A stretch of DNA of 64,000 nucleotides from contig OV884060.1 of the NCBI GenBank assembly GCA_930367215.1, positions 206,587,253-206,651,252 on the forward strand. The letters are read 5' to 3'. Position numbers and translations under genes: made by a program. Origin of the DNA: Pollenia angustigena (taxonomy: Eukaryota > Arthropoda > Insecta > Diptera > Polleniidae). The notes beneath the pieces were generated by a model, which worked only from the letters and a program-made list of their open reading frames with translations, ran no database searches and had not been told where the DNA came from. Every line of letters starts with the position of its first letter. The first letter of the stretch is position 1. This document shows, piece by piece, positions 44,345-55,349 of the stretch.

Positions 44345-45895
44345 AATAAATTTTTTTTTTTTTTTTTTTTTTGTATTCCGGTATTTTTTGTATTCCCGTA
44401 AATAACTTTGATAAAAATTTTTCTTGTTTTGCGAAGTTTTAAAAAGTAAGTGCACATTTATGTGCTACCAATTTGTTCCAGTTATATATAAGTAACCTTC
44501 GAGCCTATAAGAAGCATAGGGCCTTTACAAATGATTCCCAGTTTAATCTGTCCATTGCTTTATTCTTAATTTCACTCCAGTTTTTCCCCTTCTTGGCAAC
44601 TTCTTTGTCGATTTGTCTCCTCCACATGTGAACGGGATTTTCTCTTCGGCGGCTTCCTTATAGTTTCCAATCTATTGCTCTCTGCAATTTGTCGTTGTGC
44701 AGCTTTTATAATTTCACGCTCAATAAGCTATTTTTTCGCTTGTGGCCAAGCATACTATGAAATTCATACTATTTAAATAAATTTTTACATTCGCTGATAG
44801 TGAGGTTGATTTCCAAGCGCTTGTCAGTCTTCCAACTGCTTGCTTTGCAGACTTTATGCGGCTCACAATTTCCATTGAGGACCCAACCTGTAGTGCGATT
44901 CACTAACTTTTATAACGATAATCGAATCGTTAAAATAAATATAACGAAAATTTATCGAATATGCTATTCAGTAAAATTTTTAACGATATTCGCTGTCGTT
45001 TAAAATCAGCTGTTACTTAAAGCAATTTTTTTGTCGTTATTTTAGCGACAATAATTTAGGTTGTGTTTATTTAATCGATAAAATGTATTTTATGTTTAAA
45101 ATAGCTAACATACATACAAAGATATATTCATATGTGTATGTATGAACAAAAATAAAATAATAAATTATAAATTTGCAAAAAGAAAGCAAATTAAGAACAA
45201 AAAGAAAATTCTAAATGTAAAATTCACAAAAAAAAAATAAAAACCATAAATCAAACCTTCGTCTTACTCATGAGTCTGCCCAGACCTTTTTCAATGCATT
45301 TTTAATGCAAAAACATGTGTAACACAGGGGGTTAAGAACAATTTCATTTGTTTTTATTTTATTCTCTTTTGTGCTTTTCGTTTTTTTTTTTAGCATTTTT
45401 AAGACAGAGATGTTACAAAAATACAGCTGTTTATAATCGTTAAAAAAAAAGTTACAGAATCACACTATCGTTACTGCAAGCGAATATATTTGTCGACAAA
45501 TATAACGATTGTCGGTTCGTTAAAAGTTAGTGAATCGCACCACTGAGCTTGTCAAGATGTTACCTAGATAACAAAATCTGTCCATGTCCTCTATAACATT
45601 GTCATCAATTTCGAAAGACCTGGATATGTCGCTCTTAAACCTGCTTTTACCCAAGCTGCGGCTTGTACAACTCTATATAGTTTTTTTGATATGTCCGTAT
45701 AATTGTGAGACATCAGGCAAATGTCGTCAGCATAGTCAAGATCTTCCAGCCGAGTACCAAGCCAAAACGATATTCCACGTTCTTCTGCAAGTGCTTATCT
45801 CATGACTTTGTCCAGAACATTGTTAAAGAGCAATGGAGACTTAGCGCATCCCTGCCTAACACCTTTATGTCCAGGTATTCTGCTTCTAGTTGCAT
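44345..45895 (-). pseudogene. RTE-like non-LTR retrotransposon fragment with poly(A)
   Basis: On the minus strand: GCAKSPLLFNNVLDKVM and LEDLDYADDICLMSHN (catalytic YADD, about 45730-45690), DRFCYLGNILTSS, then after the MITE VSRIKSAKQAVGRLTSAWKS. The C terminus is MWRRQIDKEVAKKGKNWSEI, KNKAMDRLNWESFVKALCF, ending with a stop at 44515-44517. An A tract (T on the plus strand, 44348-44372) marks the 3' end and abuts the jockey sequence. Stops and shifts occur, but the C-terminal 40 residues are clean. The 5' end is truncated, as usual for such insertions. Confidence 0.8.
44894..45539. mobile_element. MITE with TGCGATTCACTAACTTTTA ends
   Basis: TGCGATTCACTAACTTTTA and its mirror TAAAAGTTAGTGAATCGCA bound 646 bp. 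Subterminal AACGATAATCG and CGACAAATATAACG phrases are repeated. It interrupts the RTE-like coding sequence between the YLGNILTSS and MEIVSRI blocks, which fixes its order of arrival. Confidence 0.88.
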
Positions 45896-46390
45896 TTGAG
45901 TTGATGTTTCCTCCATTATAGCATTTCCATGTGAAACGTCGGTCAAGATGTAAACCAAGATAAGTATTTAACATTCGAAGATTAAGGTATTACTTACTAA
46001 TAGCTTTAAATTTGAGGGCATGATTGTTTAGGCATACATATTTGTTCGTTGACTCTTATTTGCCATTGCTTTAACCATATTTCCATTTGAAATATATCGT
46101 CTTGTAGCTATCGAGATAGCGGTTTTCGTAAACACTTAGAAAATCTATATCATGAGCAAAAGTAGATGTTTATGTTGGCATGTCTGCAGTTTATGTTTAT
46201 CAGATAAAAAAAGAGGTCCTAGATTGCTTCCCTATGGGACTTTAGCATCAATCGGTTGATTAATTTTCAATTTTCTACCAATCAAATAGCTCTCCCACAG
46301 CTTGTGAGTATTTATGCGTAAGTTTAGCTTCAGTTTATGTATTAAGCCTTCATGGCACACTTTATCAAAAGCTTGAAAAACATCGATGGA

Positions 46391-47698
46391 GTCAGGCAGG
46401 CCACTGACCTCTATTTCCTTCGATGGATATCCTACAAGCGGATCGGAATATGGTTCTTTTTAGTGAAAGGTATCTGAGGGAGGAAATCTAGTTATCGAAA
46501 TGATCATACTATTCCAATATTTAAACTCTTTTTACTTTCAAATCTAGCTAACATCCGCCAGTAAAATGTGTAGCCAATTTAAAATGATTCAATTAATTTC
46601 TTTATAATGCTGAATCGGCATTTTTAAATAGCCCCAATTACATGTCTCTTAAGGTTAATGGGTAAGTGTTGATATACTCTGAATAGTTTTTTTTTTTTTT
46701 TCTTTTAAAAACAATTTAAAAAACCCCCAATCATCTTTAACCACTAACCTAAAAATATTAATCAAATTTGGCCAGCGTCATAATCTACACCTACAATATT
46801 TTGAATAAATAATTCAAAAATATTTCTTTTAACCTCATATTTATTACAGTAAATATCTGATTCACAAGATTATATTCATATACCAATGAAATTGGCTGGC
46901 AGACAAAAAAAAATACCATGGCAATTTAAATAAAGGCAAAATTAAAAAGTTAAACTGCACTTACAAAACAAAAATCTCCAATAAACACTAACAAAACAAA
47001 AGACTTAAGCTACAAACTTGTCTTTACTATAAAAGCATTTTCAGCTAAAACGGCCTAAAAGACTTACAATGCCGCCACAGCTTTATTGTGTTAAAATTGT
47101 CACTTTAAAAATAGTCATAAATTGTAGTAGTTAATTTATTTTTTTAATAGATCTAAAAGCCATGAAAATGGTAGCAAACCAAAATTTGAAAAAACCCTGG
47201 TTTATAAACTCATCATTAACAAATTAAGCGTAAATTATCAGAATTTTTTAACAAAACAAAGACTATAATACAATAGCATTGGAAACAATTTGTATAGAAA
47301 TCAACAACAATAGTAAATAAAGCAATTTTACAAAGTTTAGAAATAGATTAAGCGGGCAAACGCAGCAACTTAATTGAGCTTGACAAATATTTATTTGTTT
47401 AAATACAATTGAAATTGAAGTAAACAAAATCTGATGAAAAAAAATCTTTTAAATTTTTTCATAAAAAGCATCAGCCAAGAACTGTTTTAGATTGTGGAAA
47501 AGATCACAATTAGATAATAATTGGCTTATGAATAAATAGGAAAACGTTTAACAAATAATTTAAAATTTATATGGGGTATTCCATTAAGAGTAGTAAAATA
47601 TTTAAAAATGTGGATAAATATAAACTTAATATATACTTACTAATGAAAATTTTTCGCTTTAAGCAAAAGTTTTATTGATAAAAGAGAAGTCTGAAAGG
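46391..47698. other. AT-rich stretch, nothing recognised
   Basis: No coding segment, RNA gene or paired ends were seen. Confidence 0.55.
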
Positions 47699-47706
47699 GT
47701 ACAAAC

Positions 47707-48246
47707 CAGTGTTCGAAAATAAACAGTACATTATTAAACGTTCGGCTCACACACCCAGGAACGATATCCATTTTTTTAGTGATTGTGTAGACATACACAA
47801 CCCTTAATACCGTTCGTTACTATTTTCAAGAAAGAACCGAACATTTTATAATGTTCGGTTCTTCGTTAAAAAAAAGAACAATTGTAGTGATGCTGTAGAC
47901 AAACATTATATTTTAATGTTCTATAATGTTTTTTTCGTGTGTGTATTTTGTTTTTGTAAAAAAATTTTTGGTTTTTTTTACCAGCCAAAATGGACGAACA
48001 TTAACGAGCCGAACCGAACACAATGAAGTTTGTGGATTTAAAATAAAAACCGAACTGAATTAAATGTTCACATTTTTTGTTGAGTTTGATAAAAACAGTA
48101 ATATTTTTGTGTTCGAAAGATGGCTAACAGGGAAACGTTATTTTTTTAATGATTTTCTACACAAGCACTATTAGCGTTTGTGTTTTCCACAAATCTACCG
48201 AACCGAACATTAAGAAACAATATTTAGTGTTTATTTTCGAACACTG
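47707..48246. mobile_element. hAT-like MITE with CAGTGTTCGAAAATAAAC ends, uninterrupted (8-bp TSD)
   Basis: CAGTGTTCGAAAATAAACA and TGTTTATTTTCGAACACTG bound 540 bp; GTACAAAC is duplicated exactly (47699-47706, 48247-48254). GAACATTA and CCGAACCGAAC phrases repeat within. It is the uninterrupted relative of 31017-39058 and preserves three of that element's insertion sites. Confidence 0.93.
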
Positions 48247-48460
48247 GTACAAACTCTAATGGATGTAAGTCCGGGGCGTTTACATCGAAAATCATAGCTG
48301 AGTTCAGACATCGGAAAGGAAATATTTTTGCCATGTGACATGTAGAATACGACGAGACGAAAAAACACTATTCGAGAAAGCGTATCTACAGAACCGTTAA
48401 ATAATATGACTAAGCAAAAAGGAAAGGTGGTTTGGGCATGTTGCAAAAATGCCAGAGTGC

Positions 48461-48922
48461 ACCCAGAGAAAAAACATGTTAAAATATGGTCTCATCCAAC
48501 AACATTATTTTTAAAAAAAATTTTGAAAATATTATGTTTAATTTAACCATATTTTTGTCAGCAACAACCATATTATGCTTAAAATAGTGTTCCATCAAGA
48601 AGCCTCAACCATATTATGGTTGCCTCCAAACATGTTATGGTTAATAACAACTAAAATATGGTTGGTTTTCGACCAAATCATGTTGCTCTTGAAAAAGAGG
48701 AAAATAGTATAGTTAATTTTAAAGCAAATTATTGTCATATTTAACCATAACCTGATAAGATGCAACCATAATATGGTTGTGGCTTCTTGATGGAGGACTA
48801 ACTTAACCATATTATGGTAGTCGATGTCAATAATATGGTTAAATTAAACATGATATGTTTAAAATTTTCTTTAAAAATCGTACTGTTGGAAGGGCCTATA
48901 TTTTAACATGTTTTTCTCTGCG
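48461..48922. mobile_element. MITE with ACSCAGAGAAAAA ends and CCATATTATGG repeats
   Basis: ACCCAGAGAAAAAACATGTT and (reverse complement) ACGCAGAGAAAAACATGTTA bound it. At least eight variants of AACCATATTATGGTT are spread through both arms. An isolated end of the same type, TTTTTTCTCTGGGTGT, lies at 54303-54318. Confidence 0.8.
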
Positions 48923-49580
48923 TGTACGGCCAGCCCAAACGAGTACTAGAAACAAAAAAAAAAAAAGAAAGAAGAGAAGTATCTTCGCAAGAGCTAATCA
49001 ACCAGATTCTCCCTGAATAAAGAACTGAGCATAGAACAGCAAAAACAACGGCACAAAATAGTGTTTTAAATGTAAAAAAAAAATCTTAAAAAAACCAAAT
49101 TTTATAGAATAGCTATGGCCCAAGCCTTACATGTTTACATTTGTCCTTCAAGTTGTACAAAGATAGGTCAACGAGAAAAAGACAGAGAGAAACAAAAACA
49201 TAAAAACAAATCTGTGGCATTTTAACAAAACATCTTAAGTCAAATTTAAAAAGTTGAAAAAAATTTTCTTAATCATACGAACTTTCATTCAAAAAACAGG
49301 ATTGTTTACGTTTTAAAAATTTTGTATTATAAAAAAAATGTTTCTTTAATTTTGGTTTATTTTATTTTTTGATAAAACTGATTTTTTCGCTGATTTTTTT
49401 TAAGATGTTTTTTCAAAATGCCACAGAGATGTAGTTAAGTTTTCAAGACAGTCTTGACAAAAAGTACGAAAAAACAGAAGTAGGGAAGAACATGTAAATA
49501 AAATTGAAAATGGATAACCAATTACAGCAAATTTCGATACACCAAAACCATTGGTTAAAGATTGATGTTTGACTATAGAC
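48923..49580. other. AT-rich stretch, nothing recognised
   Basis: No coding segment or paired ends were identified. Confidence 0.5.
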
Positions 49581-49586
49581 TGGCAG

Positions 49587-49672
49587 GCGCCGCAGTGGTG
49601 CAAACGGTAGAACGGTAAAGAATTCTGATGATGGAAATCTGGTTTTTCACGTTCAATCTCGTGTTTAGTCAA
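49587..49672 (+). repeat. Possible tRNA-derived SINE head
   Basis: GCGCCGCAGTGGTGCAAACG gives an A-box-like TGGTGCAAACGG and, about 45 bases later, CACGTTCAATCTCGTG forms a B-box-like hairpin; an A-rich stretch follows. Only one copy is seen in the window and the boxes are imperfect, so a chance match is possible. Confidence 0.35.
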
Positions 49673-49974
49673 AATAAAATTCTAAATTTTGCAAAATCTT
49701 ATATCATTCCGTGCATTGTGCCACCATTTCTACTATAAATATTTTAAAGTGGTGCCTCCACATTTTGATTCACAGATCTGATTTTACTGAACCAATTTTG
49801 CTGGATTTCAATCCCAAACTGCTTACGATAGGTACAAGCAATTACTAAGTAGCTTCGATAGCTATTTAATCAAACTTTTGAAAAAAAAAATTCAAATCGG
49901 AATATATCGATTTAAAAATTGGGTCACTTGACATGAAATCCCCCAAGTACTTTTCACACGGAACGACAAACTTA

Positions 49975-50196
49975 GACGGCATTTACATCTATGCAATTAA
50001 CGCCGAGTTTTTTTTCTATTTTCTTTTAAAGTAGTTTCTACGAAACTCTTTTCACATTTATATTTACATTTTTTTCAAGCATTTTTTCAACTTTTTCAAC
50101 CCCGTTTTCTTCCCTACACCTCTTGCTAACAAACAAAAAGTTGCAAGCGAAAGTTGCGACAAGTTGCGGCGTTAATTGCATAATGTAAATATGGTC
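49975..50196. mobile_element. PIF/Harbinger-like MITE (222 bp)
   Basis: Left GACGGCATTTACATCTATGC and right (reverse complement) GACCATATTTACATTATGC, continuing through AATTAACGCCG in both arms. TTA flanks both sides (49972-49974, 50197-50199). Confidence 0.82.
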
Positions 50197-50199
50197 TTA

Positions 50200-51276
50200 A
50201 TATATCCTCTTCACAACTAATTGTGGTGGAGGGTATGCAAATTTTCGTTCATTTTATGTTGTGAATTCCTTCCTTCACTAAAAATAATTTAATGAAAATA
50301 AGATTTGATGAACTTAAGACTAATTTAAATAATCAATTTAAAAAAACTCTTAATTAAAAAAAAAATCATTAAAATCTGAAATATCGAAAAAATCGACAAC
50401 AATTAAAATTAAAAATTTAATTGGTAAAAATGTTAATATGCACAAAAAATAAAAGAAAAAGTTAAACCAAATCGAGGAAAAACATTTTAATTGAAAAATG
50501 ATCAAAAAACCTAATCATTTTCTTATTACCGAAAAATTTTTATTCGCTAAACTTAAAAAAGATTTTAGTATTAATTCCAAGTAAATCTTAAAGGAAAATA
50601 TGACGCTATCAGCGCAGTAGTGGTATAACCCCAGACTACTTATTTTGAGATAATGACGAGTCAACACTTCTCTTGTACTTAAGTACTTGGTTGTAGCGGC
50701 ACGTGCAACAACTATGTTTCTAGCGCCATATTATACCACATATTACACCAGAACCGTAAGCAAATTAAATCAATACACTGCTGTAAACAACAGTTGTTGA
50801 AGTTTATAATGAATTTAAATACCTCAAGTATTTTTAAAAATCATGTAGACACCCATATTTTTCTTATGATTTATTGGTTAATTAGGCAAATTGGCAATTT
50901 ATTAAAAACTTTTCTTATAGTTCTTTTTTTCTGTTTTAAGTTAAAAAGAATTATGAAATATTGTTACGTAGAATCTTCCATATTTAATAATTTATTAACA
51001 ATTCATTAAATGCAAATTGATGCTAAACACAATTGTCAGTTGGTGTTCATTTCCAATATGAATGTTTCCATGAATGTTTGTGTGCTTAGCATAACAATAA
51101 TAACAATGACGTTTATACTTTATAACCAAAAAAACAAACTACACATGAATAAACACAAAAGCACAAAATAAGATTATTTATAGTACACTGTTTCCCAAAG
51201 GAAAATAAAATCGATAAGAAATTTTTTTACAAACTTTTAAAGTTGCTTAATGAAACGATTAAATTAATTTGAAGAC
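50200..51276. other. AT-rich stretch, nothing recognised
   Basis: The block 50600-50750 is less AT-rich and may be repeat-derived, but has no recognised family or paired ends. Confidence 0.5.
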
Positions 51277-51279
51277 TAA

Positions 51280-52611
51280 GGCCCGTTTTCACAACTTACT
51301 GATAGCTAGTGGACTTTAAACGGCCTTATAAAAAGTGTTCCATTATTAAAACTTTAATTTAACCTAAAGTTAACGATAAAGTAAATGGCGGCATGAAATA
51401 ACCCCCCAAAGCGTGGGGCCTTATTTCATATGCAATAAAGCCCCATGTTTGAAAATGAAATTAGCCCCCAACGAAATGAAATAACGTCCCAAACATAAAT
51501 GAAATAATTCCCTAATTTTTGGGGGCTTATTTCATATGAAATAAAACCCCAATTTCTGAAATGAAATAAAGGCCCAATATATGTAATACAATTAATTATA
51601 CAGTTTTGTTTTAAAGAATCACGCGATATATATAATGGTATGATATAACAAACACAAGCTTCGCCAACTAAGGCTTTTCCGCATAGCCGGCCTTCGGCCG
51701 GGCGCAATGACTTTTTCCTCTATGGTATAACAAACACCGGCTTCGCTAGCTAAAGCTTCTCTGCAAAGCGGCAGGATTTTCTCCTCTATAGTATACAAAT
51801 ACCGACTCGACCCGGCTACGCAGAGAAGCTTTAGTTAGCGAAGCCGGTGTTTGGTATACCATATAGAAGAAAACCATTGCGCCCGGCCGAAGGCCGTCTA
51901 TACAGGGCAGCTTTTTTTTATCGAAACCGGTGTTCTGTATACCAAAGTGGATAAATCCTTGCTCCCAAAAACGGTTTCATTATAAATTTGAAAATGAAAT
52001 AATCCCCCAAAAAATATATTGGGGCTTTATTTCATAATGACTTTTTGGGGTATAATTTCATATGAGGGGCTTAAAGCACAAGGGGTTCAAGTGACTTTTG
52101 TTAAATAATGAGACAAAATGGGTTGTTTTGCTCGTGCTCCAAGCGAAGCAGGTATTCTTATGTCCAGTGCTTGAATTGTTCACCATATCTAGCGTCCGGA
52201 TGAGAATCCTACATTCATCTCTTGTGCTCTGAACAACTTCTCCGAACTATACCAATAATTCCATATGTAAACTCAATTTTAGAAAAAGGCACTTAAACCC
52301 CTTGTGCTTTAAGCCCCTCATATGAAATAATACCCCAATTAAAAAAATGAAATAACACCCCAAACAAAATGAAATAACCCCCCAAAAATCGTTTTTGTTG
52401 TTCTCTGTACAAATTTTTGGGGGGTTATTTCATAATTTTTTTGGGGGGTTATATTTTGGGGGGTTATATTTTGGGGGGTTATTTCATGCCGCCAAAGTAA
52501 ATTAAGGTTCATCCTTCCTGGTAGGCTAAAGTAAAGTTGTAATAATGGAACACTTTTTATACGGCCGATAAAAACCTACCTTTAGCTATCGGTAAGTTGT
52601 GAAAACGGGCC
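51280..52611. mobile_element. PIF/Harbinger-like MITE split by fold-back element 2
   Basis: GGCCCGTTTTCACAACTTAC begins it and the mirror GTAAGTTGTGAAAACGGGCC ends it; TAA flanks both (51277-51279, 52612-52614). Outside the insertion the arms pair further (GATAGCTA, AACGGCC, GTGTTCCATTATT). Its original length was about 216 bp. Confidence 0.88.
51387..52493. mobile_element. Fold-back-like element 2 (phrase GAAATAACCCCCCA), 9-bp TSD
   Basis: Ends GGCGGCATGAAATAACCCCC and the mirror. AAAGTAAAT is duplicated (51378-51386, 52494-52502). Many ATGAAATAAACCCCCAA variants in both orientations fill the arms; the GC-rich core (51640-51960) occurs head to head. A second nested palindrome GAGGGGCTTAAAGCACAAGG (52063-52082) mirrors 52295-52318. 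No coding capacity. Confidence 0.87.
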
Positions 52612-52869
52612 TAATTGTCAATTTGACACTTTTAAGTCTCAAAAATCTTGATTTGACAATCTTAGTATAAATGTATGTATGTATATGTTTAGCAATTTGA
52701 AAATTTAGTTTTTCTTCGTGTCACTTTATTTTTAAAAAAAAACTCCATTTTCACACGCGAAATTTATTTTGCAAAGTCTAGAATATTTAGCACAAAAAGT
52801 CAAAGTGAAATAAAGGAAAGTACCAATTTAAATGCACTCGCACAGGTGGTTCTTCGTCGTTAATACATA

Positions 52870-53440
52870 GTTGAATTTACTTGCACTTTAATAGGTTCCT
52901 TGGGCAGCCATCGAGAGACAGATGACTTGGGTCCTTCGGTGACCCTTTTGTGATGCCTAGCGCCAATGCACAACCTACAGAGCAGTTACTCATTAGGCGT
53001 CACTGTAGAACTGCGATCGGAAAAATCAGGGCGGCGCGTTTTCTTTTCTCTCTTTTATTCTCTGTTATACTCTTTTTTTACGTACGTGTGCACACACATT
53101 AAAGAGAATTTAACAACATTAACAACAACATATGTAAAATTCATACAGCGCATACAATCACAAACTGTAATAGTATAGGGCGTCGATCGCAGCTGTAGAA
53201 CTAAACCAATTCGTCTTCCTAATAAAAAGAAGAAGCAACCGCAGTTCTAACTTAGATAGATCATTCAAACAGTCAGTTGCCGGTTTTCCCAGGTATTTCA
53301 TCCTAAGGACATTGACATAAAAAATTAAACACAGTTTCCTCTTCCACCTCGTCATGATAACTTCTGCAGTAGTCGTTGAATTCCAGACACATTCTCCTCG
53401 CATTTGTCCCCACAGGCTAGCGACTAGCGAGAATTAATCA
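52870..53440 (-). pseudogene. 3' end of a non-LTR retrotransposon (I/R1/LOA-like) with UTR
   Basis: Minus-strand frames starting near 53410 give CRSYHDEVEEETVFNFLCQC, then after a shift KYLGKPATDCLNDLSKLELR and LLLLFIRKTNWF. This matches the order of the C-terminal CCHC-like segment (C..C....EET..H.L..CP) and final helix found after the RNase H or RT of I/R1/LOA-like elements; the first cysteine pair is damaged. The 3' UTR runs left to about 52870 and includes GGGTCACCGAAGGACCC. The rest of the element is absent. Confidence 0.65.
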
Positions 53441-53460
53441 ATGAATGCATTACACCAATA

Positions 53461-54235
53461 CCCCGGTTTGCGTCATTTTCGGAGTTGCGTCTTTTTAAAA
53501 TTTCTGTGTTTTCGAAGCTGCGTCGTTTTTGTTTCACTTTGCGCATAGCTTCGAAGTTGCGTCGCTAGTGCTTCGATTTGCGTGCGTCGTTAATATAAAA
53601 ATGTTTGTACGAAGCTTAAACAGAAAAAGGCGATTTCCCGTTTAAGTCTAATGCAAATATGTATGTGAAGGTTGTCTGCTGATTGCAACTGGTTTCAAAT
53701 TACATTTGGTGAAGTAAAGTTAAATTTAAATATTTTGCAGCAACGAGTCAAAAAAAAGCAAATAAGCTTAGAACAAAAACTGGGTAATTTGACGCGTTTT
53801 AAATCAGGGGAAAAGGCTGTTGATATTGAAAGAAACCTTGAACTGGCCCCTTATACAATAAAATCCATTTGCTGTTCCAGAAATGCTGATAAAATTAAGA
53901 AATTTCTTGAAACAAGTGACAAAAATGAGAAGTCTCTTAATGAAAAAAATTAAGCGACTTCTTACTATTTATTTGGATTGAAGATCAAAATCAGCGAAGA
54001 ATTCCCTTGGAACAAAAGGTTTTCAAAAGAAAGCTTAAACTTTATTTGAAGTTCTAAAATAAAATTATCCGCTATAAAGTCTATCAAATCAAAATTTAGT
54101 TTTTCAGCTAAAATTATGAATCTCGGAACCAATTAAATGAAAATCAATACAAATGTATGGAAAATCGTGCTTCGGTTTGCGTCGTTTCGGTTTGCGTCGA
54201 GTTCCTCCGGTCCCAATTAGCGACGCAAACCGGGG
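53461..54235 (+). mobile_element. pogo/Tigger deletion derivative with TA duplication
   Basis: CCCCGGTTTGCGTC and GACGCAAACCGGGG are the ends, with TA at 53459-53460 and 54236-54237. TTTGCGTCG and GAAGTTGCGTCG phrases are repeated inside both ends. It retains only the N-terminal DNA-binding part of a transposase (53672-53953). Confidence 0.87.
53672..53953 (+). pseudogene. pogo/Tigger transposase, N-terminal helix-turn-helix only
   Basis: The 93-codon frame contains KKKQISLEQKLGNLTRFKSG, EKAVDIERNLELAPYTIKSI and ADKIKKFLET, the CENP-B/pogo N-terminal helix-turn-helix (about residues 27-80). The second HTH and the DDE catalytic domain are missing, removed by internal deletion. The initial 25 residues may not be original. 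It lies in the plus orientation between the element ends. In complete relatives this domain binds the terminal repeats; whether it is expressed here is unknown. Confidence 0.8.
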
Positions 54236-54237
54236 TA

Positions 54238-55116
54238 TTGATGTATCTTATTAAAACATTTCGTTAAAAATAGTTTTGTTGGAGGTGGCCATATTGAAAA
54301 ATGTTTTTTCTCTGGGTGTATGTATGTGTTGGTAAATGAAAGGAAAAGAAGGAAATGGTGTTAAAAATTCCCATGTCATACATGCCACAAAAAAAAATTT
54401 TTAAAAACGTATTCAACGAATAATAGCATTTCAATCTATGCCATTGTTAAGAAAATCATTAAATGTTTTTTAACTAATTTCTATGGGCAGCAGCAGCGAA
54501 AACAATTTAAAACTTTGTTTTCGACGAGATTTGTATGGCTAAAAAAAAAAAATACTGAAATGAAAATGAATGAAATTTTCAACCGTGGCAGTGTCTGCTT
54601 GTTTGTTTGTGTCTTTGGAAAATAAATTTATTACAACATACAACAATTTTATGACTTCCTCAGACAGACTCTGCTTAAATGCAACAGCATTTAATGCTGC
54701 ATTAAAATTTCGCATTTCAAATATTTAACAATTTTTTTTCCTTCTATTACTATTTTTTACAATACAAAAATTGTTTTGTGTTTTGTTCCATCAAATTATT
54801 ACTCTAGTAATGAAATGTATAAACAAATGGTTATTTAATTGCATGAAAAAACACTTTAAATTATTTGTTAATTGTTTTACAACAGCAACAACAACAAAAA
54901 CAAAAAGTTATAAGTATGCAATTGTAACAAAAACGTTTAAGTAATTACATATTTTGTGTAAAATAATAATTTAATTGGAAATTAATTAAATTGTGTTGGA
55001 AAGAAATGTAACAAAGTGACATCTATATGTCAAATAGTGAGTGAAAAAATGACGGTTAAAACCTAAATATTTAACATATTTTTCAAAATGAAAGCGAAAG
55101 TCTCATAATTGTTGGC
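54238..55116. other. AT-rich stretch with one isolated MITE end
   Basis: TTTTTTCTCTGGGTGT at 54303-54318 matches the ends of the MITE 48461-48922 without a partner. Nothing else was recognised. Confidence 0.5.
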
Positions 55117-55349
55117 TTTATGAGCAGTGTTGCCAGAGATTTTTAACATAAGTTTGTTGACAGATTTATGAGGGCAGGGAATTTTTCAAAAATTATGAAT
55201 ATTGCATTTGATTTATGTATATAAATTATTTAAAACAAAAAAATTTCATTTCCGGAAATCTAAGGAATTTAACATAAAGAAAAATGGTAAAAATTAATTA
55301 AAGGTTTTAATTTGAAAAGCATATTTTGTAAGAAGATTTCGCATCATTG

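Larger units (their letters stand above)
44165..46390 (-). pseudogene. Jockey-like reverse transcriptase relic, split by an RTE-like insertion
   Basis: Two blocks, 44165-44342 and about 45900-46390, align in order with 11430-11640 and 11720-12240 of the jockey-like copy. Minus-strand readings include VFQAFDKVCHEGLIHKLK (for DVSQAFDKVWHAGL), THKLW, and SNLGPL for the SILGP motif, with multiple stops and shifts. The gap between the blocks corresponds to about 80 bases of the intact copy and is occupied by the RTE-like element. Strongly decayed, so older than the copy at 11394. Confidence 0.8.

Noticed and set aside
48500..48900. SRF (CArG) binding sites in the CCATATTATGG repeats
   Set aside because: The A/T stretch between CC and GG is seven bases, not six, and the motif belongs to a MITE's internal palindromes.
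52870..53160. Long terminal repeat of an LTR retrotransposon
   Set aside because: No TG...CA pair or second copy was found, and the adjacent peptide fits a non-LTR C terminus, so this is read as its 3' UTR.
53672..53953. Host gene encoding a pipsqueak/CENP-B-type protein
   Set aside because: It lies between Tigger-type ends with a TA duplication and lacks further exons, so it is a transposon remnant.
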